This document shows, one piece after another, positions 7,191 to 17,561 of a stretch of 64,000 nt of DNA. Below the pieces are notes generated by a model, which worked only from the letters and a program-made list of their open reading frames with translations, searched no databases and had not been told where the DNA came from. This DNA comes from an uncultured Eubacteriales bacterium (GTDB taxonomy: Bacteria > Bacillota > Clostridia > Christensenellales > Aristaeellaceae): assembly GCA_902789795.1 (NCBI GenBank), contig CADAPM010000004.1:1-64000 (forward strand). The letters are read 5' to 3'. Within the stretch, counting starts at the first letter, position 1. Every line of letters begins with the position of its first letter. A program made the position numbers and the translations under genes.

Positions 7191-8320
7191 TAGTTGAACA
7201 GGCTCTTCACCTTGTCCAGGAAGCTCTTGCTGCCTTCGTACTCGCGGCCGGTGGAGACCGCGTCGAACTCGCGCAGGAGCTCTTTTTGTTTGTCGGTCAT
7301 GCGCTTGGGCACTTCCACCTTCACATGCACCAGCAGGTCGCCCTTGAGGGACGAGCCGACGCGGGGGAGACCCTGGCCGCGGATGCGGAACTCGGTCTCG
7401 GACTGGGTGCCCTCAGGGATGTGATACTTGACCGTGCCGTCCAGGGTCGGGACGTCGATGTCCGCGCCGAGGGCTGCCTGGGTGAAGCTGATGGGCATAT
7501 CCAGGAGCAGCGTGGTGCCGTTGCGCTTGAACAGCTTGTGGGGGCGGACGGAGATGAAGACGATCAGATCGCCCGCAGGACCGCCGTTGACGCCCAGGCC
7601 GCCCTGACCGCGCAGTACCAGCGGATTGCCGTTGTCAATGCCGGCGGGGATGTTCAGCTTGGCCGTGCGGCGCAGGCGCTTGATGCCGGTGCCGCCGCAC
7701 TTTTCGCACTTGTCGGTGACGATCTTGCCGGTGCCGCCGCAGGTGGTGCAGGTGCGGGTGACCATCATGAAGCCGCCCTGCATGCGCACTTGGCCGGTGC
7801 CCTTACAGGTGGGGCAGGTCTTGGGCTGGGTACCCGGCTTCGCGCCGGTTCCGTGGCAGACCTCGCAGACCTCGTCGCGCATGAACTCAAAGGACTTCAC
7901 GCAACCCTTCGCGGCCTCCTCGAAGGAGATCTTCAGCTCATACTGGATGTCCTCGCCGGCCCGAGGCGCATTCCGGCGTGCGCCGGCGCCGCCCATGCCG
8001 CCGCCAAAGAGCTGGTCCAGGATGTCGCCCATCCCGCCCATGCCGCCGAAGCCGGAGAAGTCGAAGCCTGCTCCGCCCGCGCCGAAGGGGTTCTGGGGGC
8101 CGTCCATGCCGTACTGGTCGTAGCGTGCGCGCTTTTCCGGGTCGGACAGCACCTCGTTCGCCTCGTTCAGCTCCTTGAAGCGCGCCTCGGCGTCCTTGTC
8201 GTTGGGGTGCAGGTCCGGGTGGCACTCCTTGGCCAGTTTGCGGTAAGCCTTTTTGATGTCTTCAGCGCTCGCTGTCTTCGGAACGCCCATGACCTCGTAA
8301 TAATCGCGTTTTGTTGCCAT
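7190..8320 (-). CDS. dnaJ: Chaperone DnaJ (Hsp40)
   Basis: A 376-residue class I DnaJ, the co-chaperone that stimulates the DnaK ATPase and hands over unfolded substrates. Seen: J domain at about 4-68 with the HPD motif, a Gly/Phe-rich linker at about 75-115, four zinc-binding CxxCxGxG repeats ([32 protein letters not shown]) and the C-terminal substrate-binding domains. ATG 8320 ([10 protein letters not shown]) is preferred over an upstream in-frame start at 8335 because GTGGTGAT precedes it. It is last in the hrcA-grpE-dnaK-dnaJ cluster. A heptad-repeat palindrome occupies the dnaK-dnaJ gap and a 161-bp element follows its stop. Confidence 0.97.
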   Translation of the reverse strand: MATKRDYYEVMGVPKTASAEDIKKAYRKLAKECHPDLHPNDKDAEARFKELNEANEVLSDPEKRARYDQYGMDGPQNPFGAGGAGFDFSGFGGMGGMGDILDQLFGGGMGGAGARRNAPRAGEDIQYELKISFEEAAKGCVKSFEFMRDEVCEVCHGTGAKPGTQPKTCPTCKGTGQVRMQGGFMMVTRTCTTCGGTGKIVTDKCEKCGGTGIKRLRRTAKLNIPAGIDNGNPLVLRGQGGLGVNGGPAGDLIVFISVRPHKLFKRNGTTLLLDMPISFTQAALGADIDVPTLDGTVKYHIPEGTQSETEFRIRGQGLPRVGSSLKGDLLVHVKVEVPKRMTDKQKELLREFDAVSTGREYEGSKSFLDKVKSLFN

Positions 8321-8337
8321 TGTATCACCACACAATC

Positions 8338-8470
8338 AGTGTGAAGAGTGGAGAGTGAAGAGTGGAGTTATATGGTTCTGAATCAGTTTAACCGGTCAGA
8401 TCTGAGAAATTCCGAGCTATGCGAGGAATTTCATCCATCACTTCACTCTCCACACTTCACTCTTCACACT
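8338..8470. repeat. Heptad-repeat palindrome A (dnaK-dnaJ gap)
   Basis: The left arm at 8341-8368 is four tandem heptamers of the form GTG(A/G)AG(A/T). The right arm at 8440-8467 is four heptamers whose reverse complement has the same form. The arms can pair over about 30 bp, enclosing about 70 nt with an inner GAAATTCC/GGAATTTC hairpin. The same architecture recurs at 20553, 21634, 33956 and 59151 with other heptamers. Confidence 0.75.
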
Positions 8471-8507
8471 TGTCTGTTATCGTTATGAAATGTGAATACC
8501 CTTTTGA

Positions 8508-10346
<1,839 letters not shown>

Positions 10347-10396
10347 AGTTCTTTTCCTCCGTTTATTTGTTCGTAAATAGTCAATTGCTTATTTAT

Positions 10397-10422
10397 ATGA
10401 AAGCGGCTGTGCCGCGTTTCAT
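10397..10422 (-). other. Intercistronic hairpin between grpE and dnaK
   Basis: ATGAAAGCGGC and GCCGCGTTTCAT form a nearly perfect stem six bases after the grpE stop. There is no U-tract, so it looks like an mRNA stability or processing hairpin rather than a terminator. Confidence 0.5.
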
Positions 10423-10427
10423 GCGCT

Positions 10428-11009
10428 TTATTCGGGCACGACCTTGACCATGGCGGTCCTCAGGACGTAATTGCCCATCTTGTAGCCTTTCTGCAGCACC
10501 TGGCAGACGGTGCCCTTTTCGCCGTCTTCGGGCGTGCCCTGCATCACGGCGTTCTCCTGGTTCGGGTCGAAGGGCTCGCCCTGGCGGTCGATCACCGTCA
10601 CGCCGCGCTTTTCCATCACGTCGCTCAGCTGCTTGAGCACCATTTCGACGCCCGTGTGCAGCTTCTCGTCCGCGGTTTCGATGGCTACCGCGCGCTCCAG
10701 GTTGTCGATCACCGGCAGCAGGCTGGTCACCAGGTCGCGCGCGCCTTCCTCATAGGCGTCGGCGCGGACGGAATTGTTGCGCTTGCGGAAGTTGTCGAAG
10801 TCCGCCTGTACGCGCTGGGCCAGGTTCAGATACTCCTCGGCCTTCTGGCGGGAGGCTTCCAGCAGGGGCTTCAGGTCCTTGACGATCTCTTCTTCTGCAG
10901 CCGCGGCTTCTTCGGCGCTGTTTTCAGCGGTCTGCTCCGGGTCTTCCCCGTTCTCAGGCTTTGGCTCTTCGTCGCGGTTCTTGAATTTCTTTTTCATGTC
11001 TTCCTCCAT
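10428..11009 (-). CDS. grpE: Nucleotide exchange factor GrpE
   Basis: A 193-residue GrpE, which releases ADP from DnaK. It has a charged, disordered, Glu-rich N-terminus (residues about 1-45), a long coiled coil (about 45-105, LNLAQRVQADFDNFRKRN) and a C-terminal beta wing with the family motif near FDPNQENAVMQ...GTVCQVLQKGYKMGNYVLRTAMVKV. Two starts are supported: ATG 11009 with GGAGGTGAG upstream, and in-frame ATG 10997 with GGAGG 5 nt upstream. The hrcA stop is next to the first, implying translational coupling. Confidence 0.96.
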   Translation of the reverse strand: MEEDMKKKFKNRDEEPKPENGEDPEQTAENSAEEAAAAEEEIVKDLKPLLEASRQKAEEYLNLAQRVQADFDNFRKRNNSVRADAYEEGARDLVTSLLPVIDNLERAVAIETADEKLHTGVEMVLKQLSDVMEKRGVTVIDRQGEPFDPNQENAVMQGTPEDGEKGTVCQVLQKGYKMGNYVLRTAMVKVVPE

Positions 11010-11010
11010 T

Positions 11011-11936
11011 TTATCTCACCTCCGCAAACAGGTTGGTCATTCTCTGACTGATCGTGTACAGCGTGCGCATTACCTGGCCGTACGGCATCCGCATGGGGCC
11101 GATCACGCCCAGGGTGCCGCGGCATCCGCCGTAGCTGAAGCCGGCGTTCACGACGCTGCAGTCAGCCATGTCCGGGATGCCCAATTCGGTGCCGATCCGG
11201 ACGCTGACGGGCTGGTCGTTGTCGCACATCAGGCTGATCAGCCGGTCCGGCGCTTCCAGGGTGGAAAGGAACGCGCGCGCCTTGTCCAGATCGCTGAACT
11301 CCGGATAGCTCAGGATGTTGTGCGCGCCTTCCACGGCCACGCTGTCCTCGGAGGCCTGCCGCGCCATCTGCGCCGCCAGGTCCCTGACAGGGTCCGGCTG
11401 ATGGCGTACAGTCCGTCCATGTCCAGCCTGCGGCTCACGTGGATCACCGTGTCGCGCACGATGCCGCTGTCGGTCACAATGACCAGCAGGGCTGAGCCGT
11501 TCGGCATGGGCACCAGCTGCAGGGTCGCGATCCGCATGGTGGGCTGACCGGGCAGTACTGCCACCGCTGTCAGGTGGGTCAGGGCGCTGACGGCCTGCAC
11601 GGCGGTCTTGACGATGTCGTCCATCTGGAGCGCCTGCTCGTCAAAGTAGCTGCCGGCGGTTTCGTCCAGGGGCGTCTGTCCCGCCCAGTGGCTCATCAGC
11701 TGATCCACATACAGGCGGTAGGCCTTGTTGCTGGGCACGCGCCCTGCGGAGACGTGGGGCTGATCCAGATAGCCCAGCTCCGTGAGGTCGCTCATCTCGT
11801 TGCGGATGGTAGCGGGGGAGACGCCGATGTCGTGCCGCCGGGTGATCGTTCTGCTGCCCACCGGCACCGCGGTCTCGATGTAATCATCAATGATCGCGCT
11901 CAGGATCCGCAGCTTCCGCTCGTCCAGCTCCATCAC
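11011..11936 (-). pseudogene. hrcA: Heat-inducible repressor HrcA, frame-disrupted
   Basis: HrcA binds CIRCE and represses chaperone genes. The N-terminal part (about 11936-11390; IDDYIETAVPVGSRTI, SPATIRNEMSDLTELGYLDQPHVSAGRVP winged helix and the start of the GAF-like core) is intact. The C-terminal part (about 11390-11014; ILSYPEFSDLDKARAFLS, RIGTELGIPDMADCSVV, LGVIGPMRMPYGQVM) is in another frame. The shift falls at 11380-11400, within a near-palindromic GGACCCTGTCAGGGACC. The two pieces total about 306 codons against about 340 in usual HrcA, so an internal deletion of roughly 100 bp out of frame fits. A sequencing or assembly error is the alternative. Start is GTG 11936 or ATG 11933, both behind GGGAGG. 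Confidence 0.8.
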
Positions 11937-11968
11937 TCATCGCCTCCCCTTTCTTCTCAGTCCCGCTG

Positions 11969-11995
11969 TTAGCACTCAACGTTGACGAGTGCTAA
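11969..11995. promoter_or_regulatory. CIRCE operator
   Basis: TTAGCACTC, 9 bp, GAGTGCTAA: a perfect match to the consensus inverted repeat bound by HrcA. It lies between the promoter and the hrcA start codon, 33 bp upstream of the gene. Confidence 0.97.
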
Positions 11996-12006
11996 CAACT
12001 GTGAGA

Positions 12007-12035
12007 AATATAACACAGAGTGATAGCTTTGTCAA
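12007..12035 (-). promoter_or_regulatory. SigA-type promoter of the heat-shock operon
   Basis: On the minus strand TTGACA, a 17-bp spacer and TATATT lead directly into the CIRCE element. The -35 is perfect. Together with the divergent promoter at 12201 it accounts for most of the 362-bp gap between hrcA and the amidohydrolase gene. The rest (12036-12200) shows only AT-rich sequence with no feature I can support. Confidence 0.9.
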
Positions 12036-12200
12036 TAGGTAAATTGACCCTGCTGCGATTTTCTTCATTTATTATTCGCGCGCGTATAGGCCGCTCCCCA
12101 TGCGGATTTCCGAACGATTTCCGAATCTGACAAAATTTGACCGGATCGGATAACGTCGTATTATTTGAGAAAAAATACAGCAAAATATGGCTGTTTTCCG

Positions 12201-12229
12201 TTGACAAACGGGCTCGATCAGCGTAATAT
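12201..12229 (+). promoter_or_regulatory. SigA-type promoter of the nucleoside operon
   Basis: TTGACA, 17-bp spacer, TAATAT, 70 bp before the amidohydrolase start. The short leader can form an ACATTTT/AAAATGT hairpin but shows no purine-riboswitch core. Confidence 0.85.
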
Positions 12230-12298
12230 GAGTGCGTACATTTTTTCTCTAAACGGGGAAAATGTTCGGATTTTATGCGATATAAGAGGTGTATTGAT

Positions 12299-13651
12299 AT
12301 GAAAACGCTGCTGAAAAACGCGTATATCGTCACCATGGACCCTGAAAAGGGCGTTTACACCCGGGGTTATGTGATCGTAGAAAATGACCGCCTCACGGCG
12401 GTCAAGAGCGGGGAAGCCCCTGCGGGCGAATATGACGAAGTGATCGACTGCGACGGCAAGATCGTCATGCCCGCCTTCGTCAACACCCATGTGCATACCT
12501 CCCAGCAGCTGGGCCGCGGCCTGGGCGACGACGTGAACCTGCTGACCTGGCTGCATGACCGCATCTGGCCCTATGAGAGCAGCATGACTGAGGACGACAG
12601 CTATGTGTCCACCCTGCTGTGCTGTGCCGAGCAGATCAAGGCCGGCTGCACCCTGTTCGCCGAGCCCGGCGGCCAGTTCGTCTCCGGCATGGCCCGGGGC
12701 GTGACCGAAGCGGGCATCCGCGGCAAGCTGGCCAACAGCATCATGGACTGCGGCGAGGGCCTGCCGAAAAACTGGATCCACTCCACGGACGAGGAGATCG
12801 CCCGCACGGTGGAGGATATCAAAAACTTCCATAATACTGCGGACGGCCGCGTCCAGGTCTGGTTCGGCCTGAGGACCATCTTCAACAACACGGACGAGCT
12901 GATCCTGCGCAGCAAGGAAGAGGCGGACAAGTACGGCGTCGGCGTGCACATGCACGTGGCTGAGGTCAAGGACGAGGTGGAATACCTGAAGGCCAAGATC
13001 GGCGTGCAGACCGTCACCCACCTGAACGACCTGGGCGTGCTGGACAAGAACTTCCTGGCGGTGCACACCGTATGGCTGACCAACGACGAGGTGCTCATGT
13101 TCAAAAAGCACGATGTCAAGGTCTCTCACAACCCCGCCGCCGCCATGCGCGTGCTGGGCTTTGCCAAGGTCCCGCGCATGCTCCGGGAGGGCATCTGCGT
13201 GACCATCGGCACCGACGGCGCGCCCAGCAACAACCGCATGGACATCGTGGACGAGATGTGGCTGACCAGCCTGATCCACAAGGGCTGGCGCCTGGAGCCC
13301 GACGTGGTGAAGGCGGAAGAAGTCCTGAACATGGCCACCATCAAGGGCGCCGAAGCCCTCATGGAGGAAAAGAACCTGGGCAGCCTGACCGAAGGCAAGA
13401 AGGCCGACCTGATCGTCATCAACCCCCGTTCCGCCGGGATGCTCCCGCTGCATGACCCTGTGGCGAACCTGGTCAGCAGCATGCACTCCGAGAACGTGGA
13501 AAGCACCATGTGCGACGGCAAGTGGCTCATGCGCGAGCGCAAACTGCTGACCATCGACGAGGATGCCCTGTACACCGAAGCGCAGCAGCGCGCGGACGCC
13601 ATCCGCAGCCGCGCCGGCATCGAGCTGCCCTGCCGCTTCCCGACCGTGTGA
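12299..13651 (+). CDS. Amidohydrolase of the TRZ/ATZ (SAH/guanine deaminase-like) family
   Basis: A 450-residue metal-dependent deaminase. It has the N-terminal beta sandwich, then NTHVHTSQQLGRG (HxH metal ligands), MHVAEVKDEVEY (metal His), LAVHTVWLTNDEV, VSHNPAAAMR and TIGTDGAPSNNRMD (catalytic Asp). This is the order seen in S-adenosylhomocysteine, 5'-deoxyadenosine and related purine deaminases. It is first in an operon with a nucleoside-type BMP transporter, so its substrate is probably an imported purine base or nucleoside; the exact one cannot be assigned. ATG 12299 has AGAGGTG upstream; an in-frame start at 12275 lacks a site. Confidence 0.85.
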   Translation: MKTLLKNAYIVTMDPEKGVYTRGYVIVENDRLTAVKSGEAPAGEYDEVIDCDGKIVMPAFVNTHVHTSQQLGRGLGDDVNLLTWLHDRIWPYESSMTEDDSYVSTLLCCAEQIKAGCTLFAEPGGQFVSGMARGVTEAGIRGKLANSIMDCGEGLPKNWIHSTDEEIARTVEDIKNFHNTADGRVQVWFGLRTIFNNTDELILRSKEEADKYGVGVHMHVAEVKDEVEYLKAKIGVQTVTHLNDLGVLDKNFLAVHTVWLTNDEVLMFKKHDVKVSHNPAAAMRVLGFAKVPRMLREGICVTIGTDGAPSNNRMDIVDEMWLTSLIHKGWRLEPDVVKAEEVLNMATIKGAEALMEEKNLGSLTEGKKADLIVINPRSAGMLPLHDPVANLVSSMHSENVESTMCDGKWLMRERKLLTIDEDALYTEAQQRADAIRSRAGIELPCRFPTV

Positions 13652-13670
13652 TCAAAAGCATAGCTTTTGA
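13652..13670 (+). other. Intercistronic hairpin
   Basis: TCAAAAGC-ATA-GCTTTTGA is a perfect 8-bp stem directly after the amidohydrolase stop. No U-tract follows, so it may be a processing or stability hairpin that lets the solute-binding gene be expressed at a different level. Confidence 0.45.
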
Positions 13671-13695
13671 CAAATATAATGAAAGAGGTACTGAT

Positions 13696-14688
13696 ATGAA
13701 GAAGCTCCTTTCCATCCTGCTCTGCGCGATCCTGGTCCTCACCTCTGCCGCAGTCGCTCTGGCGGAAGACAAGCCCCTCAAGGTTGCCCTGATCGTGACC
13801 GGCAAGGCCCAGGACGGCGGCTGGAACCAGTGCGCCTATGACGGCCTGCAGCTGCTGATCAACAAGTACAACGTGGAGTTCAGCGTGATGGAAGATGTCT
13901 CCGTCGCCGATGTGGAAAACCATCTGATCTCCTACGGCAACGACGGCTACGATATCGTGTTCGGCCACAGCCAGCAGTACGGCGAGTACATGCTGGACGT
14001 CGCTGAGATGTTCCCCGACACCAAGTTCATCGCCATCGAGGGCACTGACTGCAACGGCAGCAACATGGCCTCCTACCAGCTCAAGTGCCAGGAGACCGCT
14101 TACGTCATCGGCACTCTGGCCGCGAAGACCTCCAAGAGCCAGAAGATCCTGATCGTGTCCTCCTTCCCCGGCCCCTCCATGAACAAGATCGTCAACGGCT
14201 ACTATGACGCCGCCAAGGCCGTGAACCCGGACATCACCGTGCTGGCCCAGTACACCAACTCCTATGTGGATATGACCGTGGCCCAGGAGATCGCCGAGAA
14301 CGCCATCCAGAACGGCACCGACTTCATCTATCACTGCGCCAACGCGGCCGGCGACCCCGCCCTCATCGCGGGCATCAACCACCAGCTGCCCGTAGTCGGC
14401 GACAGCTATGACCAGTCCTACCTCTCTGCGGATTACGTGCTGACCAGCGCCCAGTACAACGTGGACAAGCTGATGGAAAAGGCCTATAACGACATCGTGA
14501 ACGGCGCCTTCAATGGCTCCATCGTCGAAGGCGGCATGGCGGACGGCGTGGTCGGCCTGGTGTATGGCACCGAGACTTTCAACCCCAGCGTTCCCGCTGA
14601 ACTGCAGGCCGAACTGAATGACATGATCGCCAAGATCACCAGCGGCGAGATGGAGATCGTCGGCAACCCGGCAGACCTCAAGCAGTAA
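13696..14688 (+). CDS. BMP-family (nucleoside) ABC transporter substrate-binding protein
   Basis: A 330-residue exported protein. The signal peptide (MKKLLSILLCAILVLTSAA) ends at ALA before Glu-Asp, so signal peptidase I cleavage is likely and no lipobox is evident. That is unusual for a Gram-positive binding protein, which is normally lipidated. The mature part matches the BMP/Med family: VALIVTGKAQDGGWNQCAYDGLQ, IVFGHSQQYGEY, FIAIEGTDCNGSN, YVIGTLAAKTSKS and DFIYHCANAAGDPALI. BMP proteins bind purine nucleosides. It follows the deaminase by 44 bp and precedes the ATPase and two permeases, with a MITE between. Confidence 0.9.
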   Translation: MKKLLSILLCAILVLTSAAVALAEDKPLKVALIVTGKAQDGGWNQCAYDGLQLLINKYNVEFSVMEDVSVADVENHLISYGNDGYDIVFGHSQQYGEYMLDVAEMFPDTKFIAIEGTDCNGSNMASYQLKCQETAYVIGTLAAKTSKSQKILIVSSFPGPSMNKIVNGYYDAAKAVNPDITVLAQYTNSYVDMTVAQEIAENAIQNGTDFIYHCANAAGDPALIAGINHQLPVVGDSYDQSYLSADYVLTSAQYNVDKLMEKAYNDIVNGAFNGSIVEGGMADGVVGLVYGTETFNPSVPAELQAELNDMIAKITSGEMEIVGNPADLKQ

Positions 14689-14707
14689 GCCCGATATCAT
14701 TCGATCC

Positions 14708-14949
14708 CGAAGGGGCTGTTGCACAAGTGTGAACCCCCTCATCCGTCACGCCTTTGGCGTGACACCTTCCCCCGAAATCGGGGGAAGGCTCTCACTTTGC
14801 TGTATGCAAAATCGTCTGAACTTGCAAAGCGTTCCGATAATTAGTGAATACAGTCAACCAAAAGCCTTCCCCCGATCTCGGGGGAAGGTGGCCGAACGAA
14901 GTGAGGTCGGATGAGGGCTGTTGCGTGAAAATGTGCAACAGCCCCTTCG
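14708..14949. mobile_element. 242-bp MITE-like element
   Basis: Perfect 17-bp terminal inverted repeats (CGAAGGGGCTGTTGCAC and complement, 14708-14724 and 14933-14949) enclose subterminal repeats CCCTCATCCG/CGGATGAGGG and two GC-rich hairpins (CCTTCCCCCGA..TCGGGGGAAGG). It has no ORF. Such sequences are common as non-autonomous elements in gut Clostridia. It fills the gap between the binding-protein and ATPase genes of the transporter. No clear target-site duplication is visible. Confidence 0.8.
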
Positions 14950-14994
14950 TTCCAGAATTCAGTCTATCCATTGAGTAAAAGGAGTTGGTCCCGC

Positions 14995-16530
14995 GTGGCA
15001 CTGCTGGAAATGCAGGATATCAGTATCTCGTTTTTCGGCTCCTACGCCAACGAGCATGTAAATCTTTCGGTCGAGGCCGGGGAGATCCATGCCCTGCTGG
15101 GCGAAAACGGCGCCGGAAAGACGACGCTGATGAACATCCTCTACGGTATTTACCGCGCGGAGAGCGGCCGTATCTTCTGGCAGGGCCAGGAGGTGGATTT
15201 CCGCGCTCCCCAGGAGGCCATCCGCGCGGGCATCGGCATGGTGCACCAGCATTTTTCCCTGGTGAACGCCAAGACCGTGCTGGATAATATCCTGCTGGGC
15301 GATGAGCAGGTGCCCTTTTTCCTGCCGCGCAAGAAGCTGCGCGCGCGGGTGCTGGAGTTGTCTGAACGCTACGGCCTGAAGGTGGATCCCGACGCGCTGG
15401 TGGGCGACCTGTCCATCGGCGAAAAGCAGCGGGTCGAGATTTTGAAGGCCCTGTACCGGGACATCCGGCTGCTGATCCTGGACGAGCCCACCGCCGTGCT
15501 CACCCCCGGCGAGACGGAGCAGCTGTTCCAGGTGCTCAAGGCCCTCAAAGAGCGCGGCTTCGCCGTGATCCTGATCACCCACCGCATGAGCGAGATCATG
15601 AACAATACCGACCGCATCACCGTGCTGCGGGGGGGCAAGTGCGTGGGCACCCTGAAGACCGCTGAAACGGACGCGGCTGCCCTTTCCGCGCTGATGGTGG
15701 GGCGGGAGCTGGAGGTGCCCAGCAATACGGCCTTCTGTGACGACAGCAAGGAGATGCTGTCCCTCGACCATGTCAGCGTGTTCCGCAGCGGGCGCAAGCG
15801 CGCGACCATCGATGACGTGACCCTCTCGGTGCACGCGGGCGAGATCCTGGGTATCGCGGGCGTGGAAGGCAACGGCCAGAAGGAGCTGGCCGAGGCCATC
15901 GTGGGCATCCGCCGCCGCAGGGTGCGGGGCAGCATCCGCGTGGAGGATCAGGACCTGACCGGAACCTCCGTCTGCGTTCGGGCGGAGCGTGGCATGGCCT
16001 ACGTGCCGGACGACCGCCAGCACGACGCGCTGGTGCCCGGCATGGACATCGGGGAAAACCTGCTGTTGCGGCAGTACAACCATGTGCCCTTTTCCAGCGG
16101 CCGCGTGTTCCATAAAAAGGCGATCCGCAAGAATGCCCAGGACGCGGTGGATACCTATAACATCCGCACCGTGGGCAGCCTGGGCATCCATTCGCCCGTG
16201 CGCATGCTCTCCGGCGGCAACCAGCAGAAGATCGTGCTGGCGCGGGAGATCACGCCCGGCGCGCGCTTCATCGTGGCCAGCCAGCCCACCCGCGGGCTGG
16301 ATATCAGCGCCTCAGCCTTTGTGCATGAAAAGCTGCTGGAGCAGAAGCGCCTGGGCAAGGGCGTGCTGCTGATCAGCGCGGACCTGGAGGAGATCCTGGC
16401 CCTTTCGGACCGCATCGCGGTCATGTACAATGGCCGCATTGCCGGCGTACTGAGCCGCGCGGAAGCGACGGTGGAGAAGATCGGTCTCCTGATGGGCGGC
16501 ATGACCGGGGAAAAGGAGGCAGTCGCGTGA
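14995..16530 (+). CDS. Nucleoside-type ABC transporter, double ATPase subunit
   Basis: About 511 residues with two tandem ABC modules, as in YufO/NupO and sugar RbsA-like proteins. The first module has Walker A GENGAGKTT, Q-loop MVHQHFSLV, signature LSIGEKQRVEI and Walker B LLILDEPTAVLTPGE. The second has a degenerate Walker A (GVEGNGQKEL), signature LSGGNQQKI and ASQPTRGLDISA. The Lys loss in the second site is normal for this class. GTG 14995 follows AAAGGAG by 10 nt and is preferred; ATG 15010 and an in-frame TTG at 14971 are alternatives. The start lies 45 bp from the MITE end, so the ribosome site is outside the element. Confidence 0.9.
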   Translation: MALLEMQDISISFFGSYANEHVNLSVEAGEIHALLGENGAGKTTLMNILYGIYRAESGRIFWQGQEVDFRAPQEAIRAGIGMVHQHFSLVNAKTVLDNILLGDEQVPFFLPRKKLRARVLELSERYGLKVDPDALVGDLSIGEKQRVEILKALYRDIRLLILDEPTAVLTPGETEQLFQVLKALKERGFAVILITHRMSEIMNNTDRITVLRGGKCVGTLKTAETDAAALSALMVGRELEVPSNTAFCDDSKEMLSLDHVSVFRSGRKRATIDDVTLSVHAGEILGIAGVEGNGQKELAEAIVGIRRRRVRGSIRVEDQDLTGTSVCVRAERGMAYVPDDRQHDALVPGMDIGENLLLRQYNHVPFSSGRVFHKKAIRKNAQDAVDTYNIRTVGSLGIHSPVRMLSGGNQQKIVLAREITPGARFIVASQPTRGLDISASAFVHEKLLEQKRLGKGVLLISADLEEILALSDRIAVMYNGRIAGVLSRAEATVEKIGLLMGGMTGEKEAVA

Positions 16531-17561
16531 AGGCAGTGCGTATACTGACCCGGGTGCTGATTTACGTCCTGGCGCTGGCGGCGGTCTCGGTGCTGCTCAT
16601 CGCGGCGTCGGGCGCTGATCCGGTGTCGGCCCTGGGCATCTTTGTGAACGGCATCTTCGGCAATAAAAACAGCTTCTGCGAGATCTTTGTCAAGGGCACG
16701 CCGCTGATCCTGACGGGCCTGGCCTGTGCCTTGGCGTTCCGTACCGGCTTTTTCAACATCGGCACTGAGGGCCAGTTTTACATTGGCGCGATGGCTGCCG
16801 CAGCGGTCTCGCTGCGCTGCACCTTTCTCCCGCCGGTATTGCGGGTGGTCGGCGCGTTTATCATCGGTTTCCTGGCGGGCGGGCTCTGGTCGCTGATCGC
16901 CGCGGGCATGAAGCTGCGTTTCAATATCTCGGAGATCATCGTCACCATTATGCTCAATTACATCGCCATCAATTTTGTGGGCGTGGCGGTGCACAGCTTT
17001 TTACAGGATCCCGCCTCCGGCCTGCCCCAGAGCGAGCGCCTGGCGGCGGAGGTGACCCTGCCGCGCATCGTCAGCGGCACCCGGCTGCACATCGGGTTCT
17101 TTATCGCCCTGGCGCTGGTGGTGCTGATCTGGTTCATCCTGGAAAAGACCACCTGGGGTTATGAAATGCGGCTCGTGGGCCTGAACCCCCGCGCGGCGGA
17201 GGTGAACGGCATCTCCGTGGCGGGCGGCGTGGTCCGCGCGGCCATGTTGAGCGGCGGCCTGGCCGGCCTGGCGGGTGTGATCGAGCTGATGGCGATCCAG
17301 AAAAAGCTGCTGGAGGGCTTCTCGGCGGACTGCGGCTATACGGGCGTGCTGATCGCGCTGCTGGCGGCCAACCGGCCGGAGCTGGTACCGGTGGCGGCGC
17401 TGCTCTACGCGGCGGCGCAAGTCGGCGCGGCGGCCATGCAGCGCCAGGCCAATGTCCCGTCCTCCATGGTCAGTATCCTGATCGGCTGCATCGTGATCAT
17501 GCTGCTGGCCAGGGCCTGGCTGTCCGGGCGCGTATCGCGGAGGGGAAAACAACGTGTTTGA
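16527..17561 (+). CDS. Nucleoside-type ABC transporter permease 1
   Basis: A 344-residue BPD_transp_2 permease (YufP/NupP-like) with about 8-10 hydrophobic segments. Family motifs include AFRTGFFNIGTEGQFYIGA and FNISEIIVTIMLNYIA, followed by GGLAGLAGVIE. It opens the transmembrane path for nucleosides together with the next gene's product. GTG 16527 overlaps the ATPase stop by 4 nt (GTGA), so translation is coupled. Confidence 0.92.
   Translation: MKAVRILTRVLIYVLALAAVSVLLIAASGADPVSALGIFVNGIFGNKNSFCEIFVKGTPLILTGLACALAFRTGFFNIGTEGQFYIGAMAAAAVSLRCTFLPPVLRVVGAFIIGFLAGGLWSLIAAGMKLRFNISEIIVTIMLNYIAINFVGVAVHSFLQDPASGLPQSERLAAEVTLPRIVSGTRLHIGFFIALALVVLIWFILEKTTWGYEMRLVGLNPRAAEVNGISVAGGVVRAAMLSGGLAGLAGVIELMAIQKKLLEGFSADCGYTGVLIALLAANRPELVPVAALLYAAAQVGAAAMQRQANVPSSMVSILIGCIVIMLLARAWLSGRVSRRGKQRV

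Noticed and set aside
11380-11400. Programmed frameshift in hrcA
   Set aside because: There is no slippery heptamer, and residues appear to be missing on both sides of the break, which fits a deletion or sequence error better.
12230-12298. Purine riboswitch in the leader of the nucleoside operon
   Set aside because: The leader is only 70 nt and lacks the conserved purine-aptamer loops.
14708-14949. Possible small ORF or insertion sequence in the MITE
   Set aside because: The short open frames have no family resemblance and no transposase motif.
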